Source of the DNA: AC-32 sp963763475 | Lineage (GTDB): Bacteria; Actinomycetota; Thermoleophilia; Gaiellales; Gaiellaceae | Assembly (NCBI GenBank): GCA_963763475.1 | Contig: CAVXOR010000005.1 | Location: 52,728-116,727 of the forward strand | Direction of reading: 5' to 3' | DNA: 64,000 bases | Part shown: positions 52,401 to 59,745 of the stretch, piece after piece | How positions within the stretch are numbered: position 1 is the first letter of the stretch | Layout: every line of letters begins with the position of its first letter | Position numbers and translations under genes: made by a program | The notes under the pieces: model-generated | The model's database searches: none | What the model was told of the DNA's origin: nothing | The model's input: the letters and a program-made list of their open reading frames with translations, nothing else

Positions 52401-52756
52401 TCCATCGCGACGGCCAGCGGGCGTTGGTGCTCGACTACAAGACCAACTCACTCGCCGAGGGAGCACCCGAGGAGATCGTCGAGCACGACTACCGCCTGCA
52501 GCGCCTCGTCTATGCGCTCGCCTGCTTCCGGGCCGGGGCCGAGGAGGTCGAGGTCGTCTACCACTTCCTCGAGCGCCCGGATGCGGTAGTGACCGCGACG
52601 TTCGAGCTCGAGGACGTGCCGGCGCTCGAGGCCCAGCTCTCCGAGGCGATCGGACAGATCCAGGCCAACGAGTTCCGCCCGACGCCGGACGAGTTCGTCT
52701 GCCAGGACTGCCCGGCGCTCGACCTCGTCTGCGCGGGCCCGAAGCTCCGCGGCTGA
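49493..52756 (+). CDS. addA: AddA-type UvrD/RecB helicase-nuclease subunit
   Basis: 1087 residues. The N-terminal motor is complete: Walker A SAGAGTGKTTVIVERF (about 24-39), ITYTERAAGELRGR (Ia), MVDEFQDTN (Walker B, about 302), LTQNYRS, LTIHSAKGLEF (motif V, about 654) and YVAMTRA (VI). The C-terminal nuclease domain has GRIDVLHRDG then LVLDYKTNS. FERCSYRYF plus CQDCPALDLVC suggests a second Fe-S site. It unwinds and degrades DNA ends for recombination. GTG 49493 overlaps the addB stop by four bases; an earlier in-frame start (49457) is less likely. Confidence 0.88.
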   Translation: MSAVETVNREQLRAIEEQGVVFVSAGAGTGKTTVIVERFCRAVCEHGVDVDSILVITYTERAAGELRGRIRKRLLELGRHELARELDAAWISTIHGFCHRLLKAHPFAAGIDPRFRVVDDSQGRVLRGEAFRAALEEFCGDDEARLRLLASYGGRRLRRMLTGVHETLRSSGLELRIEVSVQPRLEERLAELRVAAAGDDAALRYLDSAQGPEELLDLSDLRSPELEEPRHAVEQAALEALAARDREQLQELLLAYDRAYREAKDRESALDFEDLQLLARELLRENPEIRERESWRFRSIMVDEFQDTNRLQCELVDLLADDDSEIFFVGDEFQSIYRFRHADVEVFRERREQVGGVLALTQNYRSRPEVLDVINHLFASDFGDTFQPLEAAGRFPDPAFGPAVELLVTDKTSYAETGVHWRKAEARHIATCVRDLVDAGEATPGEIVLLFAAGTDARMYEEELRSLGLPTFRATGRDYYHQQQVVDLLNYLRLLHNRYDDEALLGVLASPFVGVSNDGLVLLRRAAPKRPLFVGLEKGIPEGVSERDARLFQAFKQRFDRLAAQAPSLSLERLCEQIVAEHDYDLAVLAQWDGRRRYANLRKLARMARSYEELRGPDVQGFVRFVAEQDAVGASELEAVAEEEGTDVIRLLTIHSAKGLEFKVVVVADAGRDRARPDADEILCLPDGRLGFRVADPETGKRLTTPEYETVKAAEQDAEEAERRRLYYVAMTRAIDRLIVSGAIGERGADVGTPIGWVLDRLEASELEDAAAGPLEIERGGARVLVRLDRFSTEPEVAPGPIDEQQLELFAVSENGTAAPEAPELAPLAEVPAPPLHRVRRLSYSALSLFERCSYRYFAERVVGLRPADAAGTVPGQSGLAATEIGDAVHGLLERVDLGAPAVPDDLAELVRARYPAVSDEELERIRAFVASYCDSELAARIAALEGATAELPFAFEHDGVLLHGRIDVLHRDGQRALVLDYKTNSLAEGAPEEIVEHDYRLQRLVYALACFRAGAEEVEVVYHFLERPDAVVTATFELEDVPALEAQLSEAIGQIQANEFRPTPDEFVCQDCPALDLVCAGPKLRG

Positions 52757-53457
52757 TGGCCCGCAGCTACGTCCGCGAGGCGCGCCGACGCGTCGGCCCG
52801 AAGCGCGAGCGGATCCGGCCGATCGTCGAGCGGCTGCTGGCCGAGCACCCGGACGCGACGATCGCGCTCAAGTTTCGCAACGATCTGGAGCTGCTCGTCT
52901 CGGTGATGCTTTCCGCCCAGACGACGGACGTGAACGTCAACCGCGTCACCGGGCGGCTGTTCGAGAAGTACCGCACGCCGCACGACTATCTGGCGGTCTC
53001 GCCGGAGGAGCTCGAGAACGACATCCGCGCGACGGGCTTCTTCCGACAGAAGGCGAAGGCGCTGCGCGGGACGATGGCGATGCTGCTGGAAGAGTTCGAC
53101 GGCCAGGTGCCGAGGAAGATGGACGAGCTGCTGCGGCTTCCGGGCGTGGCGCGCAAGACCGCCAACGTGGTCGTCGCCGAGCGGGGCCAGGCGGTGGGAA
53201 TCGTGGTCGACACGCACGTCCGCCGGCTGTCGCAGCGGCTCGGGCTGACGCGGCAGGAAGATCCGGTCAAGATCGAGGGCGACCTGGTCAGGTTGGTGCC
53301 GCGCGAGTACTGGAACGACTTCCCGCACCTGCTGATCTGGCACGGGCGCCGGGTCTGCATCGCACGCGCGCCACGATGCGAGGTCTGCGTCTTGAACGAT
53401 CTCTGTCCTGCAAGTCGGGTCGAAGTCGGCACAGATCGGCCACAGGCGCGCGCATAG
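52756..53457 (+). CDS. nth: Endonuclease III
   Basis: 233 residues. HhH motif LRLPGVARKTANVV (about 125-138) with the catalytic Lys, VDTHVRRLSQRLG with the catalytic Asp (about 153), and the [4Fe-4S] cluster CIARAPRCEVCVLNDLC (spacing 6-2-5, about 205-221). It removes oxidised pyrimidines and nicks the abasic site. About 20 extra basic residues precede the usual start of the fold. The ATG overlaps the addA stop by one base (TGATG), so three repair enzymes share one transcript. Confidence 0.95.
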   Translation: MARSYVREARRRVGPKRERIRPIVERLLAEHPDATIALKFRNDLELLVSVMLSAQTTDVNVNRVTGRLFEKYRTPHDYLAVSPEELENDIRATGFFRQKAKALRGTMAMLLEEFDGQVPRKMDELLRLPGVARKTANVVVAERGQAVGIVVDTHVRRLSQRLGLTRQEDPVKIEGDLVRLVPREYWNDFPHLLIWHGRRVCIARAPRCEVCVLNDLCPASRVEVGTDRPQARA

Positions 53458-53466
53458 GCTCGAGGC

Positions 53467-53754
53467 ATGCGCGGGGTCGATCTCGCGATCTACGCCGATG
53501 CGCTCGCAGGTGAGTCGGCGAGCCTTGCCGCCAGGGCCGAGCGGGCGCGCTCGCGCCTGCGGCAGTCCGCGATCGAGAAGCGCGCCCGCACGGAGCTGAC
53601 CGCCGTGGCGGTCGAGCGGCTGGAGGCGCTCGGCGTGCTCGGCGCGGTCGACGAACCGGCGACGCGAGCCGAGCTGCGGGAGCTCGAGGCTGCGTTGGAC
53701 GCGGTCGAGGAGTTGCAGGCCTGGCTCGAGGCCGAGCTCGCTAGCGCGGCGTGA
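53467..53754 (+). CDS. Small Ala/Glu-rich helical protein
   Basis: 95 residues, almost wholly predicted helix, rich in Ala, Glu, Leu and Arg, with two long amphipathic stretches (AARAERARSRLRQSAIEKRA and a second around RELEAALDAVEELQAWLEAE). No family is recognised; a coiled-coil or helical hairpin is likely. ATG 53467 has TAGGCT (53455-53460) exactly 6 bases upstream, a clean leaderless promoter and the main evidence that it is real. The 3' end overlaps the convergent PAS gene by 14 bases. Confidence 0.55.
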   Translation: MRGVDLAIYADALAGESASLAARAERARSRLRQSAIEKRARTELTAVAVERLEALGVLGAVDEPATRAELRELEAALDAVEELQAWLEAELASAA

Positions 53755-54184
53755 GCCCTACGAGCAGGCCGCCGTCCTCGTCGTAGGCGGGGAAGAAGTC
53801 TCCGGTGACCGCCTTCAGCGTCCCGGCGCGCGAGCGCAGCTCGAGCTGCTGCCCGAGGCGCCTGACGCCCCACTCGATCGCAACCTTCGCCGGGCTGTCG
53901 CCCTCGAAGCCGGTGATCCCGAGGGCATCGACCACGTCGCGGCCCATCAGATCCTGCTCGCGGTAGCCGGAGAGCTCGAAGATGTCGCGCCCGCAGGCGA
54001 GCACGCGCGCCTCGCTGTCGCAGACGACGAAGCCCGTGGTGGGCGCGGGGTAGTAGTCCTCGAGCAGCTCGAACAGGAACCCGAAGCCGCAGCGATGGCA
54101 CGAGACCGCCTGCTGGGTCAGCCCCTCGCGGCTGTCGTGGTCGATCGAGCGGTCCTTGCAGTTCGGGCAGATGAAGTAGGGCAC
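53741..54184 (-). CDS. Zinc-ribbon and PAS domain protein
   Basis: 147 residues. The N-terminal zinc ribbon CPNC...CHRC (residues about 6-33) is followed by a PAS-like domain: TTGFVVCDSEARVLACGRDI then FELSGYREQDLMGRDV, and ending DFFPAYDEDGGLLVGLTPR. There is no output domain, so it may be a sensor subunit that works through partners. GTG 54184 has TACGAT (minus strand, 54191-54196) exactly 6 bases upstream. The stop overlaps the small helical gene. Confidence 0.72.
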   Translation of the reverse strand: MPYFICPNCKDRSIDHDSREGLTQQAVSCHRCGFGFLFELLEDYYPAPTTGFVVCDSEARVLACGRDIFELSGYREQDLMGRDVVDALGITGFEGDSPAKVAIEWGVRRLGQQLELRSRAGTLKAVTGDFFPAYDEDGGLLVGLTPR

Positions 54185-54197
54185 CGCGCGATCGTAG

Positions 54198-55193
54198 CTA
54201 GGTGGGTCTGCGCCGACGCCCGGCCAGCGTGCGCGGGTCGAGGCGTCCCAGCGGCGGCAGCTTGGCCCGCACGGGCGGGCCGCCGATCCAGCCGAGCCAG
54301 CGGAAGAACAGCAGCTGGAGGATGGTCGTCCCGATGATCCAGCCCCAGCTCCACCAGTAGCCGAAGCTCCACTGCAGCTCCGGCATGTGGTCGAAGTTCT
54401 GGCCGTAGACGCCGACGATGAACGTCGGTACGAGCAGGAGCGACGCGATCACTGTCAGGCGCTTCGTCACCTCGTTCTGGTCGTTGGCGATCTTCGCCTG
54501 CTGGTAGTCGCGGGCGCTTGCCAGCAGGTCGCGGGAGAAGTCGAGCCCGTCGAGCGCGCGCAGGAGCTTGTCGTAGACGTCCGCGAAGTCCAGCTCGACG
54601 TCGCGCGGGAGCACTTCGGGGCCTTCGCCGACATCGATTCTGCGGTCCACGACCCGCCGAATCGCATCACGGGTCGGCGAGACCGTGCGACGAACGTGCA
54701 GGAGGTCGTGCCGCAGAGTGGAGATGCGCTGGCGGACCTGCGCGGACGGCCAGTCCTCGATCCCGTCCTCGAGCTCGTCGATCTCGTCGTCGATCGCGTC
54801 CACCAGGTCGAGGAAGTACTCCGCGATCTGGTCCACGAGCCGGTAGACCATCACGCCGGCCCGCTTGTCGTCGTCGCGCTCCGCCGACTGCCTCGCCGCG
54901 CTGATGTCGAAGGCCTGACCCTCCTCCGGCGTCTTGCGCACAGTCACCAGCCGATCCCGCGTCGCGATCAGGTCGACCTCCTGGTAGTAGACGCGGTTCT
55001 CCTCGCGGATCGCGATCGGCACCAGGAAGACGCCGAAGACATAGTGGTCGTGACCCTCGAGTCGCGGGCGCAGCTCGTCGTTGTGGCGCGTCTGCTCGAG
55101 CAGTTGCTCGAACGCAAGGTCGTGAACGTCGAGCTCGAGCGCTCCACGCAGCTCCGACTCGGTCGGGTCGAGCAGGTCGATCCACTCGGCCAT
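54198..55193 (-). CDS. corA: CorA family divalent metal transporter
   Basis: 331 residues. A large cytoplasmic N-terminal funnel with long acidic helices (IDDEIDELEDGIEDWPS) is followed by two C-terminal membrane spans. The pore motif is YGQNFDHMPEL, so the usual GMN is GQN. The end of the protein is basic. It would transport Mg2+ or another divalent ion; the changed motif makes selectivity uncertain. TAGCCT (minus, 55201-55206) lies 7 bases before the ATG. It follows the thioredoxin reductase gene on the same strand. Confidence 0.9.
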   Translation of the reverse strand: MAEWIDLLDPTESELRGALELDVHDLAFEQLLEQTRHNDELRPRLEGHDHYVFGVFLVPIAIREENRVYYQEVDLIATRDRLVTVRKTPEEGQAFDISAARQSAERDDDKRAGVMVYRLVDQIAEYFLDLVDAIDDEIDELEDGIEDWPSAQVRQRISTLRHDLLHVRRTVSPTRDAIRRVVDRRIDVGEGPEVLPRDVELDFADVYDKLLRALDGLDFSRDLLASARDYQQAKIANDQNEVTKRLTVIASLLLVPTFIVGVYGQNFDHMPELQWSFGYWWSWGWIIGTTILQLLFFRWLGWIGGPPVRAKLPPLGRLDPRTLAGRRRRPT

Positions 55194-55219
55194 CCGGCCG
55201 AGGCTACTGCTGCGGTCGG

Positions 55220-56191
55220 CTAGCCCTCCCGGGGCGCGGCGAGCGCGGTCGCCGCGTGGCCCTCGCGGGCGGCGAGCCAGCGCTCGGCGTCGAGGGCGGC
55301 CATCGCGCCGCTGCCGGCGGCGGTGACGGCCTGGCGGTACGTGTGGTCGACGACGTCGCCGGCCGCGAAGACGCCCTCGCGGTTGGTCTCCGTCGAGCCC
55401 GGCTTCGTGACCAGGTAGCCCGCCTCGTCGTGGTCGAGCTGGTCGAGGAAGAGCTTCGTGTTCGGGTCGTGGCCGATCGCCACGAACAGCCCGTCCGCCG
55501 GCAGCTCGCGCGTCTCGTCGGAGTCCAGCTCGCGCAGGCGCACGGCGCTCGTCTGACCGTTCTCGGCGAGCACCTCGTCCACGACGTACGGCGTGACGAA
55601 CTCGATCTTCTCGTTGTTGCGGGCGCGGTCGAGCATGATCTGCGAGGCCCGGAAGTCGTTGCGCCGGTGCACCAGACTGACCTTGGTGGCGAACTTCGTC
55701 AGGAAGACCGCCTCCTCCATCGCCGAGTCGCCGCCGCCGACGACCACGACCTGCTTGTCGCGGAAGAAGGCCGCGTCGCAGACCGCGCAGTACGAGACCC
55801 CGCGGCCCTGCAGGGAGCGCTCGGACTCGAGCCCGAGCTGCCGCGCGCTCGCGCCCGTGGCGACGATCACGCTCTCCGCGGTGTACTCGTTGTCGCCGAC
55901 CCAGACGCGCAGCGGATGCTCGCTGAAGTCGACCTTGGTGACGTCGTCGGTCAGATACTCCGCGCCGAAGCGCTCCGCCTGGCGCCGGAAGTCCTGCATC
56001 ATCGCGGGGCCCATGACGCCGTCGGCATAGCCCGGATAGTTCTCGACGTCGCTCGTGATCATCAGCTGCCCACCCCACGCAAAACCCTCGATCACGAGGG
56101 GCTGCAGATTGGCGCGCGCGGCGTAGAGCGCGGCCGTGTACCCAGCCGGGCCTCCGCCGATGATGATGAGCTCTCTTGTGTCCCCGTTCAT
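55220..56191 (-). CDS. trxB: Thioredoxin reductase
   Basis: 323 residues. FAD-binding IIGGGPAGYTAALYAARA (about 10-27), redox-active CAVC in SYCAVCDAAFF (about 134-144), NADPH-binding VVVGGGDSAMEEA (about 149-161) and the C-terminal GVFAAGDVVD. It reduces thioredoxin with NADPH. The start is supported by GGAGGCAG just before the ATG, so this gene has a normal leader. No thioredoxin gene is adjacent. Confidence 0.95.
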   Translation of the reverse strand: MNGDTRELIIIGGGPAGYTAALYAARANLQPLVIEGFAWGGQLMITSDVENYPGYADGVMGPAMMQDFRRQAERFGAEYLTDDVTKVDFSEHPLRVWVGDNEYTAESVIVATGASARQLGLESERSLQGRGVSYCAVCDAAFFRDKQVVVVGGGDSAMEEAVFLTKFATKVSLVHRRNDFRASQIMLDRARNNEKIEFVTPYVVDEVLAENGQTSAVRLRELDSDETRELPADGLFVAIGHDPNTKLFLDQLDHDEAGYLVTKPGSTETNREGVFAAGDVVDHTYRQAVTAAGSGAMAALDAERWLAAREGHAATALAAPREG

Positions 56192-56309
56192 TTCTGCCTC
56201 CGCAGTATTAAACGCTCCGGGTCGGTCAAACCTTCCGTTCGAGCGCCGCGCTACAGCTTGCCCGAAAGGGTATGACTAGAATCGCCGCCTTCCGGCGAAG
56301 GGACTTTCG

Positions 56310-57452
56310 GTGGCCTCGACAGTGACGTGGGACAGCCTGCGCGACCTCGCGGGCTTTCGAGCGCAGAACGGCTGCGCGATCAGCCTCTACCTCGACCTCG
56401 ACCCGAGCGACACGCCCACGGCGGCGACCGCGGACACGCGCGTGAACGCGCTGATCGACGAGATCGAGCGCTCCGACGCCTCGAAGCGGCCCGACCTGAC
56501 CCACGAGCAGCGCGAAGGGCTGCGCCGTGACCGCGAACGAGTCCGCGAGTACTTCGAGAACGAGTTCGACCGGGACGGCACGCTCGGTCTGGCCGTCTTC
56601 TGCGCCTCGCTCGACAACCTCTGGGCGGCGCTGCCGCTGAGCGCGAGCGTGCCCGACGCGGTCAAGGTCAACCGCAGCCTGTACCTGGCTCCGCTCGTCT
56701 CGCTGGTCGGGCGCGGCGAGGGCGCGCTGGTCGTCTTCGTCGGCCGCGAGCGCGGAGACGTCTACCGCCTGCGCGCCGGCCGGCTCGAGGAGATCGTCGA
56801 GCAGCACGACGAGACCCCCGGCCGTCACGACCAGGGCGGCTGGTCGCAGGCGCGCTACCAGCGCCACATCGAGAAGCTCGTCCACGATCACCTGAAGGAG
56901 GTCGCCGAGCACGTCGACGGGCAGGTGCGCCGGCTGCGCGGCCCGCGGCTGATCGTCGTCGCCTCCGAGGAGACCAGGCCTGAGTTCGAGTCCGAGCTTT
57001 CGAACGACGCCCGCAAGGCGATCATCGGCTGGACGAGCGCGGAAGCCCACGCGACGCCGGCCGAGCTGCTCGAGCTCGTCGAGCCGCTGCTCGAGTCGTG
57101 GCGGGGAGAGCAGGAGACCGAAGCCGTCGAGCGCTGGAAGGAGGAGGCGGGCCGCAACGCCCGGGCTTCCTCGGGCTGGGGGCCGACGCTCGAGGCCGCG
57201 TCCGACGGGCGCGTCGACCTGCTCCTCTTCCAGGAGGGCGCCGACCGGGAAGCCTGGGAGTGCCCGGCTTGTGGCCGCCTCGAGATCGAGGGCGGCGCGT
57301 GCCCACTCGACGGCACGCAGCTGGAGCACCGCGAGGACGGCCTCGATCTCGCCGTCCACCAGACTCTCGCGCACGGCGGCACCGTCTGGGCGATCCGCCA
57401 GCGCCAGGACCTCGAGCCCGTCGAGGGCATCGGAGCCTTGCTCCGCTTCTAG
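56310..57452 (+). CDS. Vms1/eRF1-like protein (bacterial archaeo-eukaryotic release factor family)
   Basis: 380 residues. An N-terminal alpha/beta domain (CAISLYLDLDPSDTPTAA) is followed by a central eRF1-domain-1-like fold, a stretch with GGWSQARYQRHIEKLVHDH (about 171-189), which matches the conserved GGxSQ loop of Vms1-type peptidyl-tRNA hydrolases, and a C-terminal zinc-ribbon-like CPACGRLEIEGGACPLDG. Such proteins are thought to release stalled nascent chains from tRNA on ribosomes. TAGAAT (56277-56282) is a possible -10, with a leader carrying a small CGCCG/CGGCG hairpin and GAAGGGA before the GTG. The stop abuts the convergent rmuC gene. Confidence 0.72.
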   Translation: MASTVTWDSLRDLAGFRAQNGCAISLYLDLDPSDTPTAATADTRVNALIDEIERSDASKRPDLTHEQREGLRRDRERVREYFENEFDRDGTLGLAVFCASLDNLWAALPLSASVPDAVKVNRSLYLAPLVSLVGRGEGALVVFVGRERGDVYRLRAGRLEEIVEQHDETPGRHDQGGWSQARYQRHIEKLVHDHLKEVAEHVDGQVRRLRGPRLIVVASEETRPEFESELSNDARKAIIGWTSAEAHATPAELLELVEPLLESWRGEQETEAVERWKEEAGRNARASSGWGPTLEAASDGRVDLLLFQEGADREAWECPACGRLEIEGGACPLDGTQLEHREDGLDLAVHQTLAHGGTVWAIRQRQDLEPVEGIGALLRF

Positions 57453-58499
57453 TTACGCGGCGTCGACGGCGCGCGGGAGCTCGTGCGCCTCGGCCGGCTC
57501 GAGCTCCGGCTGCGAGTCGACCGCCTGCTCCAGCTTCGACTCGAACCTGCCGAGCCGCTTCTCGGCATCCACGAAGCGGTCGCTCGCGTTGCCGAGGTGC
57601 TTGCCGACCAGCTCGAAGTCCTCCTTGAAGCGCCCGAAGTCCTTCTGCAGCTGCGCGCAGTAGGCCATCACCTCGTGCGCGTGCTGCTCGATCTGGAGGC
57701 CCTTCAGCCCGAGCACGATCACCTGCAGGTAGGCGGTCAGCGTGGTGGGGGAGACGGGCAGCACGCGCTTGTCGTGCGCGTAGGCGAGCAGCGCGCCGGT
57801 GCGGCCGCAGGCGAGCTCGTAGTAGATCGCCTCCGACGGCAGGTACATGAAGGCGAAGTCGTAGGTGCCCTCGTCCGGCCGGATGTACTTGCTCGAGATC
57901 GCGTCGACGTGCGACTTCACGTCGCGCGCGAACAGCTTCTCGAACTGCTGGCGCTCGATGTCGTTGTCGGCGCGCAGCATCCGCTCGAAGTTGTCGAGCG
58001 GGAACTTGGAGTCGATCGGGACGATCCGGTCGACCTTGATCACGGCGTCGACGCGCTCGCCGCCCGAGAAGCCGTACTGGAACTCGAAGGCCGTCGCCGG
58101 CAGCCGGTCGCGGAGCAGGTTCTCGAGCAGCAGCTCGCCGAACCCGCCGCGAGCCTTGGGCGGGCGCAGGATCTCCTGCAGCTGGCTGAGCCCCTTGGCC
58201 TGCTCGGCCATCTGCACGGTCGCCTGCCCCACTTCGCCGAGCTGCTTGTGGATCGCGTTCGTCTGCTTGGCCGCGTGCTCGAGCCGCCGGTCGACCTTCG
58301 TGTCGAGCTCGCCGAGGCGCCGGTCCATCGTCTCGGTGATCGCCTCCAGGCGGCCATCGACCTCGCGGTTGCGCAGCGCGAGCAGCTCGTCGAGCACGCG
58401 TGCCGTCTCGACGCCGCTCTCGCCGAGCCGACGGTTGAGCCAGAACGCGAGCGCTCCGCCGCAGGCGAGCAGGAGGAACAGTGTGATCGCGAAGACCAT
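57453..58499 (-). CDS. rmuC: DNA recombination protein RmuC
   Basis: 348 residues. An N-terminal membrane anchor (ITLFLLLACGGALAFWL) and a long coiled coil (about 40-110) precede the RmuC nuclease-like core: GGFGELLLENLLRDRL (about 117), RVDAVIKVDRIVPIDSKFPLDNF (PD-(D/E)xK-like Asp/Asp/Lys, written with its motif in the middle), YDFAFMYLPSEAIYYEL and VSPTTLTAYLQVIVLGL. RmuC limits inversions at repeats. TAGGGT (minus, 58510-58515) is 10 bases before the ATG. Confidence 0.92.
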   Translation of the reverse strand: MVFAITLFLLLACGGALAFWLNRRLGESGVETARVLDELLALRNREVDGRLEAITETMDRRLGELDTKVDRRLEHAAKQTNAIHKQLGEVGQATVQMAEQAKGLSQLQEILRPPKARGGFGELLLENLLRDRLPATAFEFQYGFSGGERVDAVIKVDRIVPIDSKFPLDNFERMLRADNDIERQQFEKLFARDVKSHVDAISSKYIRPDEGTYDFAFMYLPSEAIYYELACGRTGALLAYAHDKRVLPVSPTTLTAYLQVIVLGLKGLQIEQHAHEVMAYCAQLQKDFGRFKEDFELVGKHLGNASDRFVDAEKRLGRFESKLEQAVDSQPELEPAEAHELPRAVDAA

Positions 58500-58538
58500 C
58501 AGCCGACGAACCCTAGAGAGACCGTCGGACGGCAGAGA

Positions 58539-58562
58539 AGAGGGCGGCTCTCGCCGCCCTCT
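58539..58562 (-). terminator. Terminator of the CsbD-like gene
   Basis: A perfect 10-bp inverted repeat, AGAGGGCGGC (58539-58548) pairing with 58553-58562, loop of four. It lies 22 bases downstream of the small minus-strand gene and upstream of rmuC. Confidence 0.75.
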
Positions 58563-58584
58563 GAAGCGTTGATGCCGGTCGCGC

Positions 58585-58782
58585 CTAGGTGTCGGTGCGC
58601 TCGGAGTGGTGCTCGGCGGCGCGCTCGCGCTCGGCCTGCGCGTGCTCCTCGGCGCTCTCCGCGCGCTCGGACGCCATGCCCTCCTGCTCCTGGTGCATGC
58701 CGTCCTGGCGCATCGAGTCGTCGCCGGTCAGGTCGCCCGCGGCCTTCTTGCCGCGACCGAGGATCTTGTCCAAGAAACTCAT
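58585..58782 (-). CDS. Small CsbD-like stress protein
   Basis: 65 residues, very hydrophilic: MSFLDKILGRGKKAAGDLTGDD followed by a Glu/Ala/Arg/His-rich tail. GKKAAGDLTGD resembles the repeating unit of CsbD-type general stress proteins, which are small and largely unstructured. AAGGAGG lies 7 bases before the ATG, a strong site that sets this start. Flanked by a terminator on one side and a 10-bp inverted repeat upstream. Confidence 0.55.
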   Translation of the reverse strand: MSFLDKILGRGKKAAGDLTGDDSMRQDGMHQEQEGMASERAESAEEHAQAERERAAEHHSERTDT

Positions 58783-58839
58783 CCGTAGCCTCCTTGCGGG
58801 GTTAACCCAGCAAGTGTCCCCCATGGCCACAAAAAACGC

Positions 58840-58873
58840 CAGATCCGGAAAACCTTGCGGCCCTCCGGATCTG
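58840..58873. repeat. 10-bp inverted repeat in a divergent promoter region
   Basis: CAGATCCGGA (58840-58849) and its exact reverse complement (58864-58873), 14 bases apart. It lies between the divergent CsbD-like gene and the His-rich protein gene and could be an operator or a transcript hairpin. No matching site was noticed elsewhere. Confidence 0.45.
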
Positions 58874-58934
58874 ACGCGACGACACTAACGCCCCCGTCAG
58901 TGCGCGTCAAGGCCCTTGGTAGCATCGCCCGCCC

Positions 58935-59639
58935 GTGGCCAAGAAACCCCGCACGCCGGCACCGCCGCGCAAGGTCCAGGCGCCTCAGCGGCGCAGCGAC
59001 CCCAGGCGTCCCGGGCGCTTCTCCGAGCGCCGCGGCCTCTGGCTGGCAGTGGCTGTCGCGGCCGCCGCGGTGATCGCCGCGATCGTGATCGGAGTCGTCC
59101 TCACGCGCGGCGGGAGTGACGACGCCGGCGCGGTCGTGCCGGAGCAGAGCGAGCTCGCGGGCCTCCAGACAGGGCCCGCTCCGTGGAACCCCGGCCTCGA
59201 CACGCTGCCCGACCGGCTCGACCCCGTCGGTGTGACCGCGCTGACGACCGAGGGCCAGGTGCTGCACATCCATCAGCACCTCGACGTCTTCGTGAACGGC
59301 AAGCGCCAGCCCGTTCCGCAGGGGATCGGGATCTACGACGGCCAGTTCCTGACCGAGCTGCACACGCATGACCCGACGGGGATCATGCATGTCGAGTCGC
59401 CGGTCGCCAAGCACTTCGACCTCGGCCAGTTCTTCGGGGTCTGGGGCGTCCGGCTGAACGGCGACTGCATCGGCGGCTACTGTCGCCAGGTGACGCCGTG
59501 GACGGTTTACGTGAACGGCCAGCCGTACACCGGCAACCCGGCCGAGCTCGTCCTGCGCGAGCACCAGGAGATCGCCTTCGTGATCGGCACGCCGCCGAAG
59601 AAGATCCCTTCGAAGTACACCTTCCCCGCCGGGTTGTAG
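58935..59639 (+). CDS. Membrane-anchored His-rich domain protein of unknown function
   Basis: 234 residues. A basic, Pro-rich cytoplasmic start (about 1-33), one membrane span (LWLAVAVAAAAVIAAIVIGV, about 35-54), then an outside domain of about 175 residues. That domain has closely spaced histidines: VLHIHQHLDVFVNG, LTELHTHDPTGIMHVESP and AKHFDLGQFFGVWG, a layout suited to binding a metal such as copper or zinc, plus one Cys pair (DCIGGYC). I do not know the family by name. TAGCAT (58920-58925) lies 9 bases before the GTG. The domain might be a periplasmic metal-binding or cupredoxin-like module (inference). Confidence 0.6.
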   Translation: MAKKPRTPAPPRKVQAPQRRSDPRRPGRFSERRGLWLAVAVAAAAVIAAIVIGVVLTRGGSDDAGAVVPEQSELAGLQTGPAPWNPGLDTLPDRLDPVGVTALTTEGQVLHIHQHLDVFVNGKRQPVPQGIGIYDGQFLTELHTHDPTGIMHVESPVAKHFDLGQFFGVWGVRLNGDCIGGYCRQVTPWTVYVNGQPYTGNPAELVLREHQEIAFVIGTPPKKIPSKYTFPAGL

Positions 59640-59657
59640 CCGCCCTATCCTTCGGGC

Positions 59658-59745
59658 GCCGGGGTGGCGAAATTGGTCATACGCGCCTGACTTAAAATCA
59701 GGTGCCCCGTCGAGGGGCGTGAGGGTTCGAGTCCCTCCCCCGGCA
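59658..59745 (+). tRNA. tRNA-Leu, anticodon UAA
   Basis: 88 nt with acceptor GCCGGGG pairing to CCCCGGC plus discriminator A, anticodon stem CCTGA/TCAGG with loop cTTAAaa (anticodon TAA), a long variable arm GCCCCGTCGAGGGGC, and the T-loop GGTTCGAGTCC. CCA is not encoded. TATCCT (59646-59651) is a likely -10 six bases upstream. The next minus-strand gene ends immediately after it. Confidence 0.95.

Noticed and set aside
56216..56309. Canonical -35/-10 promoters for trxB and the Vms1-like gene
   Set aside because: TTG-like hexamers exist on both strands, but spacings to the possible -10 elements are about 13 bp, too short to accept.
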